Source: an uncultured Paracoccaceae bacterium (lineage in GTDB: Bacteria > Pseudomonadota > Alphaproteobacteria > Rhodobacterales > Rhodobacteraceae). Taken from it: a stretch of 64,000 bases of DNA. The stretch covers positions 930,001-994,000 of the forward strand of contig CANKZJ010000001.1 in the NCBI GenBank assembly GCA_947488605.1, written 5' to 3'. A program made the position numbers and the translations under genes. Under the pieces are notes generated by a model, which saw only the letters and a list, made by a program, of their open reading frames with translations, made no database searches and was not told the DNA's origin. This document shows, one piece after another, positions 45,326-53,174 of the stretch (position 1 is its first letter; the number at the start of each line of letters is the position of its first letter).

Positions 45326-45941
45326 TTTGGAGGCTGTTTTTGCAGAATTTATGTCTGGTGAAATCTGCCCTTTGGAATACGCAGCCAACGTCTGGCAGCG
45401 TCAAAATAGACAGAGCGAAGAACTCTATGCCGAGCGTCATCCCCTTGGCTTCATCAAGGTCGAATTGTCGAAACTAGTCGATGACTGCTCTTTATCACTC
45501 CACCTGTGGCACAGCACGCAGCGTACTCCGTTGCACAGCCATCACTTCGATATGGAGAGCTTTGTTTTTAGGGGTATGCTACTAGACGCTGAATTTGAGA
45601 TTATTTCAGACCCGAAAGCCGCATTGGTCTGTTCCGACCTTGAATATAACGCTGACGAAGCACAGCGCCATTTCGTATTGAGAGATGGACGATATCGGGC
45701 AGAACGCAGTAGGACGAGATTGATCAACAACTGCAACTATCAGGTTGCGAAGGCGCGTATGCATTCCACCCGCGCATTGATTCCCCATAGTGCGTCTGTG
45801 CTTTTCCGGCGCAACGTTGGTCGCACTGGAAGCGCCTGCCTGACCACAACTGATCAATTAAAGGCAACTCAAACGGAGGAAATATTGAACAAGTCTGAGG
45901 TTTTGCAAATCCTGAATGTTGAGTGTGAAGCTAATGTTTGA
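45318..45941 (+). CDS. Cupin-fold protein
   Basis: The 207-residue protein has cupin motif 1 as HSHHFDMESFVFRG (about residues 74-87, metal ligands HxH...E) and a probable motif 2 as HSTRALIPHSASVLFRRN (about 149-166, His plus the following strand). The fold is therefore a small metal-binding cupin; cysteine-dioxygenase-like or sugar-binding roles cannot be told apart. The ATG overlaps the upstream stop by 8 bp (ATGTCTGA), and its stop overlaps the cyclase-like gene by 8 bp (ATGTTTGA). A TTG at 45312 is an alternative start. Confidence 0.7.
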   Translation: MSDLEAVFAEFMSGEICPLEYAANVWQRQNRQSEELYAERHPLGFIKVELSKLVDDCSLSLHLWHSTQRTPLHSHHFDMESFVFRGMLLDAEFEIISDPKAALVCSDLEYNADEAQRHFVLRDGRYRAERSRTRLINNCNYQVAKARMHSTRALIPHSASVLFRRNVGRTGSACLTTTDQLKATQTEEILNKSEVLQILNVECEANV

Positions 45942-46398
45942 AAAGGCTTCTGGCTATGTGGTTTTAGTCGATATTGACGGCTACACGCAGATGAAGATCG
46001 ACCACGCTGACACGACATATCTTCCAATTATGGAAGCATTTTTTAGCGAATGCGAGGCGGTTATTGATAGGCTTGGAGCCGCCGATGGAAACGGCTATAT
46101 CATCGGCGATGGTGCGATCTTCTTTTTTCGTGCAACAACCCCGAACATTGCACGCGATGTAATCGCGACGGAGATTGCAGGGCGGCTACTAGGGGTTTTC
46201 CACGAGGCTGCAGACAACAAAGCCCCCGGGCATGATTACGAACTTAGTTTTGCGGCCGGGTATTGCGACTTTCATATCCGGCGCGGTGTTGATCTAGTCG
46301 GACCGGAGATAGACAAGTTGTTTGGCCTAGTTATGTCTGCGGAAGATGAAACGATCTTGGTTAACGACCGTCTATTCGAGCTGATTGACGATTTTTGA
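45934..46398 (+). CDS. Small class-III nucleotidyl-cyclase-like protein
   Basis: The 154-residue protein looks like an isolated class III cyclase catalytic domain. It has YVVLVDIDGYTQM (first metal Asp at about residue 11, in DxDGYT), a second metal site in IIGDGAIFFF (about 57-66) and the C-terminal GPEIDKLFGLVMSAEDETILV where canonical enzymes have VNxAAR. The transition-state Asn/Arg are replaced (Asp, Gly), as in diverged cyclases. ATG 45934 is chosen for its 8-bp overlap; ATG 45916 is in frame. Metal residues suggest activity, but the product could be cAMP, cGMP, a cyclic pyrimidine or something else. Confidence 0.7.
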   Translation: MFEKASGYVVLVDIDGYTQMKIDHADTTYLPIMEAFFSECEAVIDRLGAADGNGYIIGDGAIFFFRATTPNIARDVIATEIAGRLLGVFHEAADNKAPGHDYELSFAAGYCDFHIRRGVDLVGPEIDKLFGLVMSAEDETILVNDRLFELIDDF

Positions 46399-46466
46399 AA
46401 GCCTGCGAAGCAGGTTAATAGAAACTTGCACATGACGAGGACCATCAGGCTTTGTGCGTTTCTCGA

Positions 46467-46595
46467 AAGCGGCCTTTGGCGCACCCGCAGCGAATTCACA
46501 CTAAGTCCCGCTAAGCTGCCATTGACCCCGACTGGCACGAAGGTCTGGAGTGCGGGAAAAGGGTGCATTCGCTGCGGGTGCGCCAATGGCCGCTT
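46467..46595. repeat. Long imperfect-loop inverted repeat (28-bp arms, one mismatch)
   Basis: Arms at 46467-46494 and 46568-46595 are complementary at 27 of 28 positions (AAGCGGCC...CAGCGAA and its complement) with a 73-base loop. It follows the cyclase-like gene and faces the end of the minus-strand gene at 46683. The arms contain the GCAGCGAA / TTCGCTGC motif of the island's dispersed repeats. Confidence 0.85.
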
Positions 46596-46682
46596 ACGAA
46601 GCGCCGTTAATAAGGATGGGGATTGTACAGAGGCGGGTGAGGGTTTTGTGAAAACCTAGACTAAGCCTAGACAATGAGCCGT

Positions 46683-47114
46683 TCAGTGCCCAACCGAGAA
46701 TCTTGCTCTGAGTTCTTCCATGGCCTCGAAATGGCTCCTCGAAACACAATCAGGCTGCTTGTATTTGACATCAACAACGTCAAAGAACTCTGCACAAAAT
46801 TCCAGAACTTTTTCCTCATTTTCTCCAACACGATCCAGCCAGCTTGCAGCCAAGGCCAGAAGATCCGCTCGAGGTAACAGAGCGTTGGCTTTCTTCATAT
46901 TTTCCGCGTACCCAGCATACTCGCAAGTGGCCAGTTGATAAATTGAAAGCCGAAGGTAAGCAGCACCAAGCTCGTATCGCATGTCTTCGTCTGTACCTAC
47001 ACACGCTTTAGATATCGCTAGCGAAATCAACTCTTTGCACGCGTTGAAGTCTCTTGCTTCTTCCAAAGTGAGCAAACTAATTTGATCTGCGGCAGGGATT
47101 ATATGTGAAGTCAT
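46683..47114 (-). CDS. Helical protein of unknown function
   Basis: The product has 143 residues if started at ATG 47114; ATG 47162 is an alternative but lies in repeat-like sequence. It is predicted all-helical, soluble and TPR-like in feel (YELGAAYLRLSIYQLATCEYAG; ADLLALAASWLDRVGENEEK), with several cysteines. No family is recognised. It is convergent with the two-TM/cupin/cyclase operon. Confidence 0.55.
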   Translation of the reverse strand: MTSHIIPAADQISLLTLEEARDFNACKELISLAISKACVGTDEDMRYELGAAYLRLSIYQLATCEYAGYAENMKKANALLPRADLLALAASWLDRVGENEEKVLEFCAEFFDVVDVKYKQPDCVSRSHFEAMEELRARFSVGH

Positions 47115-47489
47115 TAGTGATGAAGGTCTCAAAAAGTGCGTTTGCGGGAGTGTTGAAGTCATCAATAGCAGACATTCACGCATCGTGCAGCATCTGACAG
47201 TTTGGGCTCAAACCGGACTTGCGGCGGTGCGGCAATGCAAGGTCTAGTCCGGATGACCCCTTCGCGGGACAAAGTGTGAATTCGCTGCGGATGCGCGAAA
47301 GTCTGCTTCTGGAACTAGCTACTGCGACCGACTCCCAACTAAATTGAGCGCGCGCCTCAGAGGCCGATCCTCCCTTGCTCAACGACGGGACAAAAGGCGA
47401 ATTCCTCAGTCGGACTTGCGCAGCGGCATACATCGGATAGCACAGAGAAGATATTCCGCATCAGGCACCACTGCGGGGCTGCTGCAAGT
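47115..47489. repeat. Gene-poor region with dispersed-repeat motifs
   Basis: It contains GTGCAGCATCTGACAG plus TTTGGGCTCAAACCGGAC (47185-47219) and GTGAATTCGCTGCGGATGCG plus AAAGTCTGCTTCTGG (47276-47319). The first motif recurs almost unchanged at about 51068. No gene is supported. Confidence 0.55.
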
Positions 47490-48041
47490 CTATCTTGCCG
47501 CCTGTAACAATTCACTCGTGAAGCTTCCAGTTGGGGCGCGTGTACGCAAAAACGCAACAAGCTCAGCCTGAGACGGCCCACGTCGAGTCGCCTGAAAATC
47601 AAAAGAACCTCTAGCTAAGAGACCTCCGCCTGATACTTCAGAAAGAGTATACTTACCCATGAAATATGCCTGCGGGGCAACGACATCGATCTTTGTAGGT
47701 GCCCCGCCCTCAATCCCGAGCCGATACTCGTTGATAGGTCCGCAAACTACAAGACATGTCTGCGTCTGGAAGTTGCTAATCGCGTACTCACCCATACCAA
47801 CGTCGAAATGCCAAAACACATAACCACCTTGAAACTTTGCGACTTGCATCCTCTCGGCTAAGCCCGTCCCAGTTTCGACGAAATCGTCGTATTTGAAGAA
47901 GAGGACATCTTGTAGCTTTGCGCCCCGTCCTTCGGAGACATCAACCCAGCCGTAAGCTATTGCACGAGTACCATCGGAGATTGAGGCACAACCGGTCAAC
48001 AGAATCGCAAGACAAAACAAATAGACACGCTTTAGCAACAT
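47490..48041 (-). CDS. Lipoprotein of unknown function
   Basis: The 183-residue protein has a type II signal peptide with lipobox LTGC (Cys at residue 18). The mature part is beta-rich (GGYVFWHFDVGMGEYAIS; KYTLSEVSGGGLLARGSF) with one pair of cysteines (QTCLVVCG). No family is recognised. It stands alone on the minus strand among other small lipoproteins. Confidence 0.7.
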   Translation of the reverse strand: MLLKRVYLFCLAILLTGCASISDGTRAIAYGWVDVSEGRGAKLQDVLFFKYDDFVETGTGLAERMQVAKFQGGYVFWHFDVGMGEYAISNFQTQTCLVVCGPINEYRLGIEGGAPTKIDVVAPQAYFMGKYTLSEVSGGGLLARGSFDFQATRRGPSQAELVAFLRTRAPTGSFTSELLQAAR

Positions 48042-48691
48042 TAAGGTAGAGCCTCCTGCTCATTTTAGTTCGTCGTAAGAAAATGTAAGTGTGGAAAGTT
48101 GACAGCAAATATACTCCCACAAAGCACAATGTACGCTTTCTGCCTTCTTCTTTCGATCGTCTTTGCGCAAAGACCTTTCAATTCTAAGCTAAACTTATTG
48201 GCGGAATAATGGCCCTTCTTTGACCAAAATACGTGCGGCGTGATTGAACCGTCTCTTTCTCTTTCGGCGAGTATCTTGTCGGTGGCGGGTGAATATGCCG
48301 AACAAAGAATATTTGCTTTCTCGTGTATTGGGATTCCGCTCGATTGGGAGCTCTGAAAGACACTGCCATTCGCCATCTCGCGGCAATATGAACGTCATGA
48401 GCTCTCCTGATACCTTCGCCGCAATCTGTACCAACAGCGGTCTAGGACCTGCCGCCGTTCGCTGGGTCGCGCATGAACAGCTAAGCTGCGGGGTTTGTGG
48501 ACCAGTGCTGCTATCAACCAATAACTGTGTCGCTGAAGGCAGGAGCTTCGGAGGGTAAACTTGCACCATGGGGACATCACGAAGGCCTCGGTGATTGCCA
48601 CAAGATTATTAGTACAAGTCATAGAATTGCCGTTATTAGACAAGAGATTGATAATCTGAATCATGGGTATGCGCATACTTATTGGAGTTTC
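48042..48691. other. 650-bp region without a convincing gene
   Basis: Three overlapping open frames of 100-124 codons on both strands (48065-48376, 48195-48569, 48244-48558) have low-quality composition, no ribosome-binding sites and no recognisable domain. I saw no clear repeat unit of the island family here. It may be decayed coding sequence. Confidence 0.4.
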
Positions 48692-49204
48692 ATGTTGAGA
48701 AATACAGTTCTTGCACTTTTTTGCATTTCCGGTGTTGCCGGTTGTGGCGTTTCGTTTCCGCAAACAACGGGTGAATTGAAATCTATGGCTAGTTCGTCAC
48801 CATTAGTTGCTGCTGAAAGTTATGCAGTGTCACGTTCTACCACAGCAGTTGTGGCAAGTTTGCGTGCGTTGTCACGCAAGTGTCTGAACCGCACCGTACA
48901 AAGTGAAGTGGCCCCACGCCAAACGCAATTCGGCGTGCAATCCACAACGTTTATTACACGCTACGAGACAACCATTCAGCGCACTGGAAACGGTGCCGAT
49001 CTTGCAATGCGGATGGTCCCCATACAAGGAGCTGTGAATGAACCTGCGGAGGGCTATATCTTCTTTGCCGCCGAGGTACAGTCCTCACAAGTTGGCACTA
49101 CAGTTACCCATTATCAGGGGGCAATTGGGTCAGGCAATTTTTCTACCGCTGTAAAGGGCTGGGCAGACGGGACTTCGCAGACCTGTCCAGATATGCCCCG
49201 CTAA
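48692..49204 (+). CDS. Small lipoprotein, paralogue of the next gene
   Basis: The product is 170 residues from ATG 48692 (GGAG ribosome-binding site). Its signal peptide ends in lipobox VAGC (Cys 18), followed by GVSFPQTTGELKS. A conserved late cysteine occurs in TCPDMPR. It shares the Cys-x3-(F)PQT pattern after the lipobox, the SxxAVVxSLR/SVLRTL helix and the terminal CP motif with the gene at 49283, so the two look like tandem paralogues. Function unknown. Confidence 0.7.
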   Translation: MLRNTVLALFCISGVAGCGVSFPQTTGELKSMASSSPLVAAESYAVSRSTTAVVASLRALSRKCLNRTVQSEVAPRQTQFGVQSTTFITRYETTIQRTGNGADLAMRMVPIQGAVNEPAEGYIFFAAEVQSSQVGTTVTHYQGAIGSGNFSTAVKGWADGTSQTCPDMPR

Positions 49205-49282
49205 TATCACACATAGCTTTACTTTCACCCAAATTTTGCCACTTCGTTCTGGTTGTCTTGAAGATAAAGAAGGAAAATCATT

Positions 49283-49753
49283 ATGAATCTAAAAATCGCA
49301 CTTTTTACTGCCGCTCTTGCCACTCTGACCGGCTGTTTGGCGGTACCACAAACGATCGCAGAAGCGCGTAATCATTCGCTATACAACAGTACCACAGTGG
49401 ATGTAGCACGCAGTTCAAATTCAGTTTTACGGACATTGACAGGGCAACGGGCGCAATCGTGCTTCTCGTTTACGCTTCAGCGCAGTAGCGGCGGATTTGG
49501 TGGTGGAATGGCCCTTGAGCAAGAGAACTTCAGGCTGCGTCGTGATTCGAGCCAAGGGCAAAATAGCGTTATTCTTGAACGAGTTTCTGCTGGCGGGTGG
49601 TACCCCTACGGGATCGTGGACCTTGCGGGCAATGGGGGTTCAACACGAGCAACGATTACCATGCAAAGCAATGATCTGGTGTTCCGCCGGGCGCTTGAAA
49701 GCTACATTCGCGGCGACACGTCGCCCTGCCCAAAGAATTCGCCGATGCTTTAG
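49283..49753 (+). CDS. Small lipoprotein, paralogue of the preceding gene
   Basis: The 156-residue protein has lipobox LTGC (Cys 18), then LAVPQTIAEARNHS. It shares the post-lipobox PQT motif, an SNSVLRTLTGQRAQSC segment and the C-terminal SPCPKNS with the protein encoded just upstream. The ribosome-binding site AAGGA lies before ATG 49283. Probably outer-membrane-anchored, exposed to the periplasm or surface; function unknown. Confidence 0.7.
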   Translation: MNLKIALFTAALATLTGCLAVPQTIAEARNHSLYNSTTVDVARSSNSVLRTLTGQRAQSCFSFTLQRSSGGFGGGMALEQENFRLRRDSSQGQNSVILERVSAGGWYPYGIVDLAGNGGSTRATITMQSNDLVFRRALESYIRGDTSPCPKNSPML

Positions 49754-49870
49754 ACTATCGGGCGCCATTGCAATGACCACCCGTTGCCTGAATGGTCCCT
49801 TTGTTGCCCTCTATCCATGTTGAATCCTGCACTTGTTAACAAATTAGAAGCCATAGGTAGAACCAAGAAG

Positions 49871-50740
49871 ATGAAGAAAACAAAGACATTCATGATTCTG
49901 AACGCATTTATTGTAATGTCGGCATGCGGCGGTGGAGGCGGTGGTGGTAACGCTGGCGCTGGCGGCAGCGCTCAAGACGCGATCGACTATACGCCAGTTT
50001 ATGCATCTGACGCGGCCGATACCACGGCCGATGCAATCGACACCACTGGCGTAACAGGTGTGATGAGTCAGGCCAATATTTCCGTCAGCTCAGTGAGCAC
50101 TGGGCTACGGTCTATAAGTGTCCGAATTAGCGCCGACGGCAACACGGCTTTCTTAACGGTAGACGGTGCCACCCAGAGTCTGCCCGTTGTCATCAGTACG
50201 CCTGGCGGCGGGCAGTTCGGCAATGTACCAAATAACGTCCTTCAAGTGACGTCATCAAATGGCACACATGACCTTGTGAGCTTTTCGGGTACGAGTGGCA
50301 CTGGCGGCTTCGCTGGCTTTGGCTTTATCGGCATTGAAACACCATTATCGGAGCTGCCGACGGGTAATGCAACTTATACCGGAAACTGGGGCGGCCAAGC
50401 CTACAGTAAGAGCAACAATTTGGCAGGTTCAGGTGTGTTGAGTGGAACTATGTCTGTCATGGCCAACTTCGGCAGCGGATCAGTGACGGGCTCATTCACA
50501 GGATCTGTGAATGCAGGAGACACGGGTGATTTCGCGGGCACCGTTTCTGGCAATACCTCAGGAAATGGCGTTATCGGGAGCATGGATATCACAAGCGGTG
50601 ATTTCACGGGATCGATGCCTATCGCAGCCAAAACCTTTGGCTTTGATGGCTCAGACCTCGCGGGTGTCTTTGCAGGAGACATCCGCAGCACTGGATCTGG
50701 CAATAATTATGCAACGACTGGGACATTTTCGCTCGACTGA
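49871..50740 (+). CDS. Surface-type lipoprotein with TbpB-like beta-barrel
   Basis: The 289-residue protein has a signal peptide ending MSACGGGGGGG (lipobox SAC, Cys 16, followed by a glycine tether). The C-terminal 115 residues show the repeating Gly-rich strands of transferrin-binding-protein-B-like barrels (for example GNWGGQAYS, GSVTGSFTGSVN, DLAGVFAGD). In other bacteria such barrels occur in surface lipoproteins that bind host or metal proteins. Here the ligand is unknown. ATG 49871 is preferred because the longer frame has no signal. Confidence 0.7.
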   Translation: MKKTKTFMILNAFIVMSACGGGGGGGNAGAGGSAQDAIDYTPVYASDAADTTADAIDTTGVTGVMSQANISVSSVSTGLRSISVRISADGNTAFLTVDGATQSLPVVISTPGGGQFGNVPNNVLQVTSSNGTHDLVSFSGTSGTGGFAGFGFIGIETPLSELPTGNATYTGNWGGQAYSKSNNLAGSGVLSGTMSVMANFGSGSVTGSFTGSVNAGDTGDFAGTVSGNTSGNGVIGSMDITSGDFTGSMPIAAKTFGFDGSDLAGVFAGDIRSTGSGNNYATTGTFSLD

Positions 50741-50801
50741 AGGACTTTGGGCGAACCGGTGACTTCACAAGGCCATGAATGATCATTTTTTACGATGAAA
50801 T

Positions 50802-50946
50802 ATGGATATATTTAGAAACGCGCTGACCATATGTCATCACTTTCTTTGCGCTTTTAGCTGGTTGCATTGTCGGACCACCGCCCGCTGACAACAACGAGTT
50901 CTTCGAAGTTTTCAGGTCCAATCGCCGGGCCACGTTTGAATTTTGA
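50802..50946 (+). pseudogene. Possible frameshifted small lipoprotein
   Basis: ATG 50802 starts MDIFRNALTI, but the continuation expected of a lipoprotein signal (ITFFALLAGC followed by IVGPPPADN) is in a different frame, ending at TGA 50944-50946. The combined sequence would be a typical lipobox-bearing signal peptide, so a single frameshift seems likely. Very short; could be chance. Confidence 0.3.
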
Positions 50947-51375
50947 CGACGTTTTGGAGGCCGCAAAGGAATGGGCGCGTGGTCAAAGCGCATGCTGACC
51001 AATGCTAACGTTGTAGCCTTGATTGACGATTGGGCAACCTGCTGGCATAGTGCGGCCATTGGTGCGTCGTGCAGCATCGGTCAATTTGGGCTCTTCGCGG
51101 TCATCGGAGGTGGTGCAGCATCTTTAGCGGAAGCAGCTGAAAGCCCCGCGGTGGACGGCCCATTCCGGACCTTGGCGACATAGTCAATCGCCGCGCTGCA
51201 GCTTCACCGGACCGGACGTTGGCGGCGGGACGCAGCATTCTGAGGTCGCTGACATCTGCTGTGCCGACAAAACCGCCCTTGCCTTAGCCGACGTCGCCAT
51301 TGCCGAACGGTTTCACTTTAAACACTCCGCGCGACAAAATACCAAATGTAATATATTTGTCGCGTTCCATGTACT
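50947..51375. repeat. Gene-free region with dispersed-repeat motifs
   Basis: It contains GTGCAGCATCGGTCAATTTG at 51070-51089 (compare 47185), a second GTGCAGCATC at about 51112, and CTGCAGCTTCACCGGACCGG at 51199 onward. No gene is supported. Confidence 0.55.
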
Positions 51376-52038
51376 CTAAGTCCCATCAACGTCACAGAAC
51401 ACGACAGAAATGAGCCATTCAGTTTTTGCCCCACGGTTCTCTAAGCTGACAACTCTTTGGAAATTCATAGCCGAAATTGCTTCAACAACACGGCCAACTT
51501 CGTTGCGCTCCGGGTGGTCGGCATCAAAAATTACCGAGGTCTTTCCGCTTAACTCACTTCGTGAGATCTCGTCAAATGAAGTCCAACGATCGAGAGTAAT
51601 ATCGCCAAAACCGGACAATCGAAGTTGAGATGCTGCAATTTGGGCGCTCTGCTCATCAGAATCATCACAGATAAAAATACTGATATCTGTCAAATCTGCG
51701 CTGCCGACATTTCTGCTTCCGACCGTAAACTGAGGTAATACTGGTTGGCTGCTGAGGATGGCATCATTTGCGTCGTCGGCCTGGCAATCCAAAACAGGCA
51801 CCGTGTGGGCATTAAGAACTTCGCAGGCCCATGTCCGATATGTTGATCCCGTTTGCTCAGGTGACAGTTGAAGTACGTCGAAAGCAATTCTCATTACCTC
51901 CACGTCTACTTTGCGGTCATCTACCTCTCGATCCAAAACCCCAGACACAAAGGTAAAAGACGTTGCTGCGATCCCTGCGATAAAACCAAAAATAGGCCCC
52001 ATAAGACCTTTCTCTTGCTCTTCTTTCGTTTTTGTCAT
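51376..52038 (-). CDS. Single-TM anchored protein of unknown function
   Basis: The 220-residue protein has a short charged N-terminus, one membrane helix at about residues 12-34 (GLMGPIFGFIAGIAATSFTF), then a soluble part. Its last 100 residues form an alpha/beta unit (DISIFICDDSDEQSAQIAA, TSVIFDADHPERNEVGRVV) reminiscent of LytR_C or SPOR-like small domains, though I cannot assign it. It is divergent from the HEPN-like/ATPase pair across a 420-bp gap. Confidence 0.65.
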   Translation of the reverse strand: MTKTKEEQEKGLMGPIFGFIAGIAATSFTFVSGVLDREVDDRKVDVEVMRIAFDVLQLSPEQTGSTYRTWACEVLNAHTVPVLDCQADDANDAILSSQPVLPQFTVGSRNVGSADLTDISIFICDDSDEQSAQIAASQLRLSGFGDITLDRWTSFDEISRSELSGKTSVIFDADHPERNEVGRVVEAISAMNFQRVVSLENRGAKTEWLISVVFCDVDGT

Positions 52039-52460
52039 GAGCGCCCCAAAAATGTTTAGTGATCATTAAAGTAAGTAGTTTGCGTTATCAGTCGCACGTT
52101 AGAATTGGTTAGCAGCTTTGTACGCCGCATCAAAGTGCTCGGGCTTGTGCGTATGTAGCGATTTTTGCGCTGCCTGCGCGTGCAGCATTAATTTGACACT
52201 TCCGGTATGGGCTCACTGCGGACATCGGATGCGTCGAAGCATCAGCTGACCGACCACCAGTTTGTCAGCCAAGGGCGGCCCATACAGGCCATTGCTCAAT
52301 TGATTAGATGCCGCATTGCAGCTTCCGCAGAACGGACGTCCGGACCTCTTCCAGTATTAAACCCTGAAACGGTGCAGGCAAGAAGGCCAGCTGCTGAATG
52401 CCTATATTATCAGCGAACAATCTGGGATAGAAATGGCTTCGAAGGTAGAGGGAATCCAAA
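52039..52460. repeat. Gap before the HEPN/ATPase pair with repeat motifs
   Basis: About 420 bases. CGTGCAGCATTAATTTGACAC (about 52180) and CATTGCAGCTTCCGCAGAACG with GGACGTCCGG (about 52315-52345) belong to the dispersed family. An 85-codon frame (52207-52464) runs through these motifs and is not annotated. The promoter of the downstream pair must lie in its last part. Confidence 0.5.
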
Positions 52461-53174
52461 TTGATCGAGCAGCATTACACCCAGATATTAGACAAAAGCC
52501 GTGGAGCCTTGACGACTCTGGTTTCCGACCCCGAACGCCTTAAGGCCTTCACTTCTGCGCACAACGACGCACAAGAGCTGGATGAAATTGCTCTGCTAGT
52601 TGTTGCAAGGCCTGAAAGAGAGATTCTTGACCTCGCTCTGGTGGAGTATCAGCACGCGTTGTACGCTGCAGCCATTGCTCAATATCGGCAAGCTCATGTA
52701 AGTTTGCGGCTTTTTTTGGAGTTAGCTCTTTGTAGCGTGCTCTTTTCCGCCCACGAGATTGACACACATCGCTGGCTGAAGGGCAAAAAAGACTCCAATT
52801 GGGCATCAATAATCTGTAACGAGAATGGCGTTTTTTCCAAGCAATTCATTGGCGCATTCTTTGCGTCGATGAAAGACAACGGCGGTCAATACCGGACGTT
52901 GGCGGCGACGCTGTATCGAGAATGTTCAGAGTACGTGCACGGAAACCGTATTTCGTATGATGGATTAGACGCTGAAATCTCGTTCAACTCAGCCGCATTC
53001 GATCTTTGGGCGGACCGGGCAGACACAGCACGCCTCGTTACGAAATTCGCGTTCCTTTGCCGTTTTCTATCGCATAGTTCCAAACTTCAGCGAGATAAGA
53101 TTGAGGCCTTAGCTATGGGGAATTTTGGTGATCTCCCTGCAATCCAGGCAATTTTTGAGGACGGATCAAAGTGA
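52461..53174 (+). CDS. HEPN-like helical protein paired with an ATPase
   Basis: The 237-residue protein starts at TTG 52461 (AGGGAA upstream; an in-frame TAG lies just before, and the next Met is over 130 codons in). It is all-helical. Near residue 152 it has YRECSEYVHGN, an R-x6-H motif of the kind that forms the RNase site of HEPN domains. The stop overlaps the ATPase gene by four bases (GTGA). HEPN-plus-ATPase pairs are typical of RNA-targeting defence or toxin systems, so an RNase role is inferred but not proven. Confidence 0.7.
   Translation: MIEQHYTQILDKSRGALTTLVSDPERLKAFTSAHNDAQELDEIALLVVARPEREILDLALVEYQHALYAAAIAQYRQAHVSLRLFLELALCSVLFSAHEIDTHRWLKGKKDSNWASIICNENGVFSKQFIGAFFASMKDNGGQYRTLAATLYRECSEYVHGNRISYDGLDAEISFNSAAFDLWADRADTARLVTKFAFLCRFLSHSSKLQRDKIEALAMGNFGDLPAIQAIFEDGSK

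Noticed and set aside
44456-46398. Direct naming of the operon as Pycsar, Panoptes or CBASS
   Set aside because: The cyclase motifs are DxDGYT/GDG rather than a CD-NTase or mCpol pattern, the effector shares only its two-TM layout, and the cupin gene has no counterpart in those systems.
48065-48569. Overlapping 100-124-codon frames on both strands
   Set aside because: Mutually exclusive frames with poor composition and no recognisable domains or ribosome-binding sites.
52207-52464. 85-codon frame just before the HEPN-like gene
   Set aside because: It crosses repeat motifs, has no ribosome-binding site and only its stop touches the next start.
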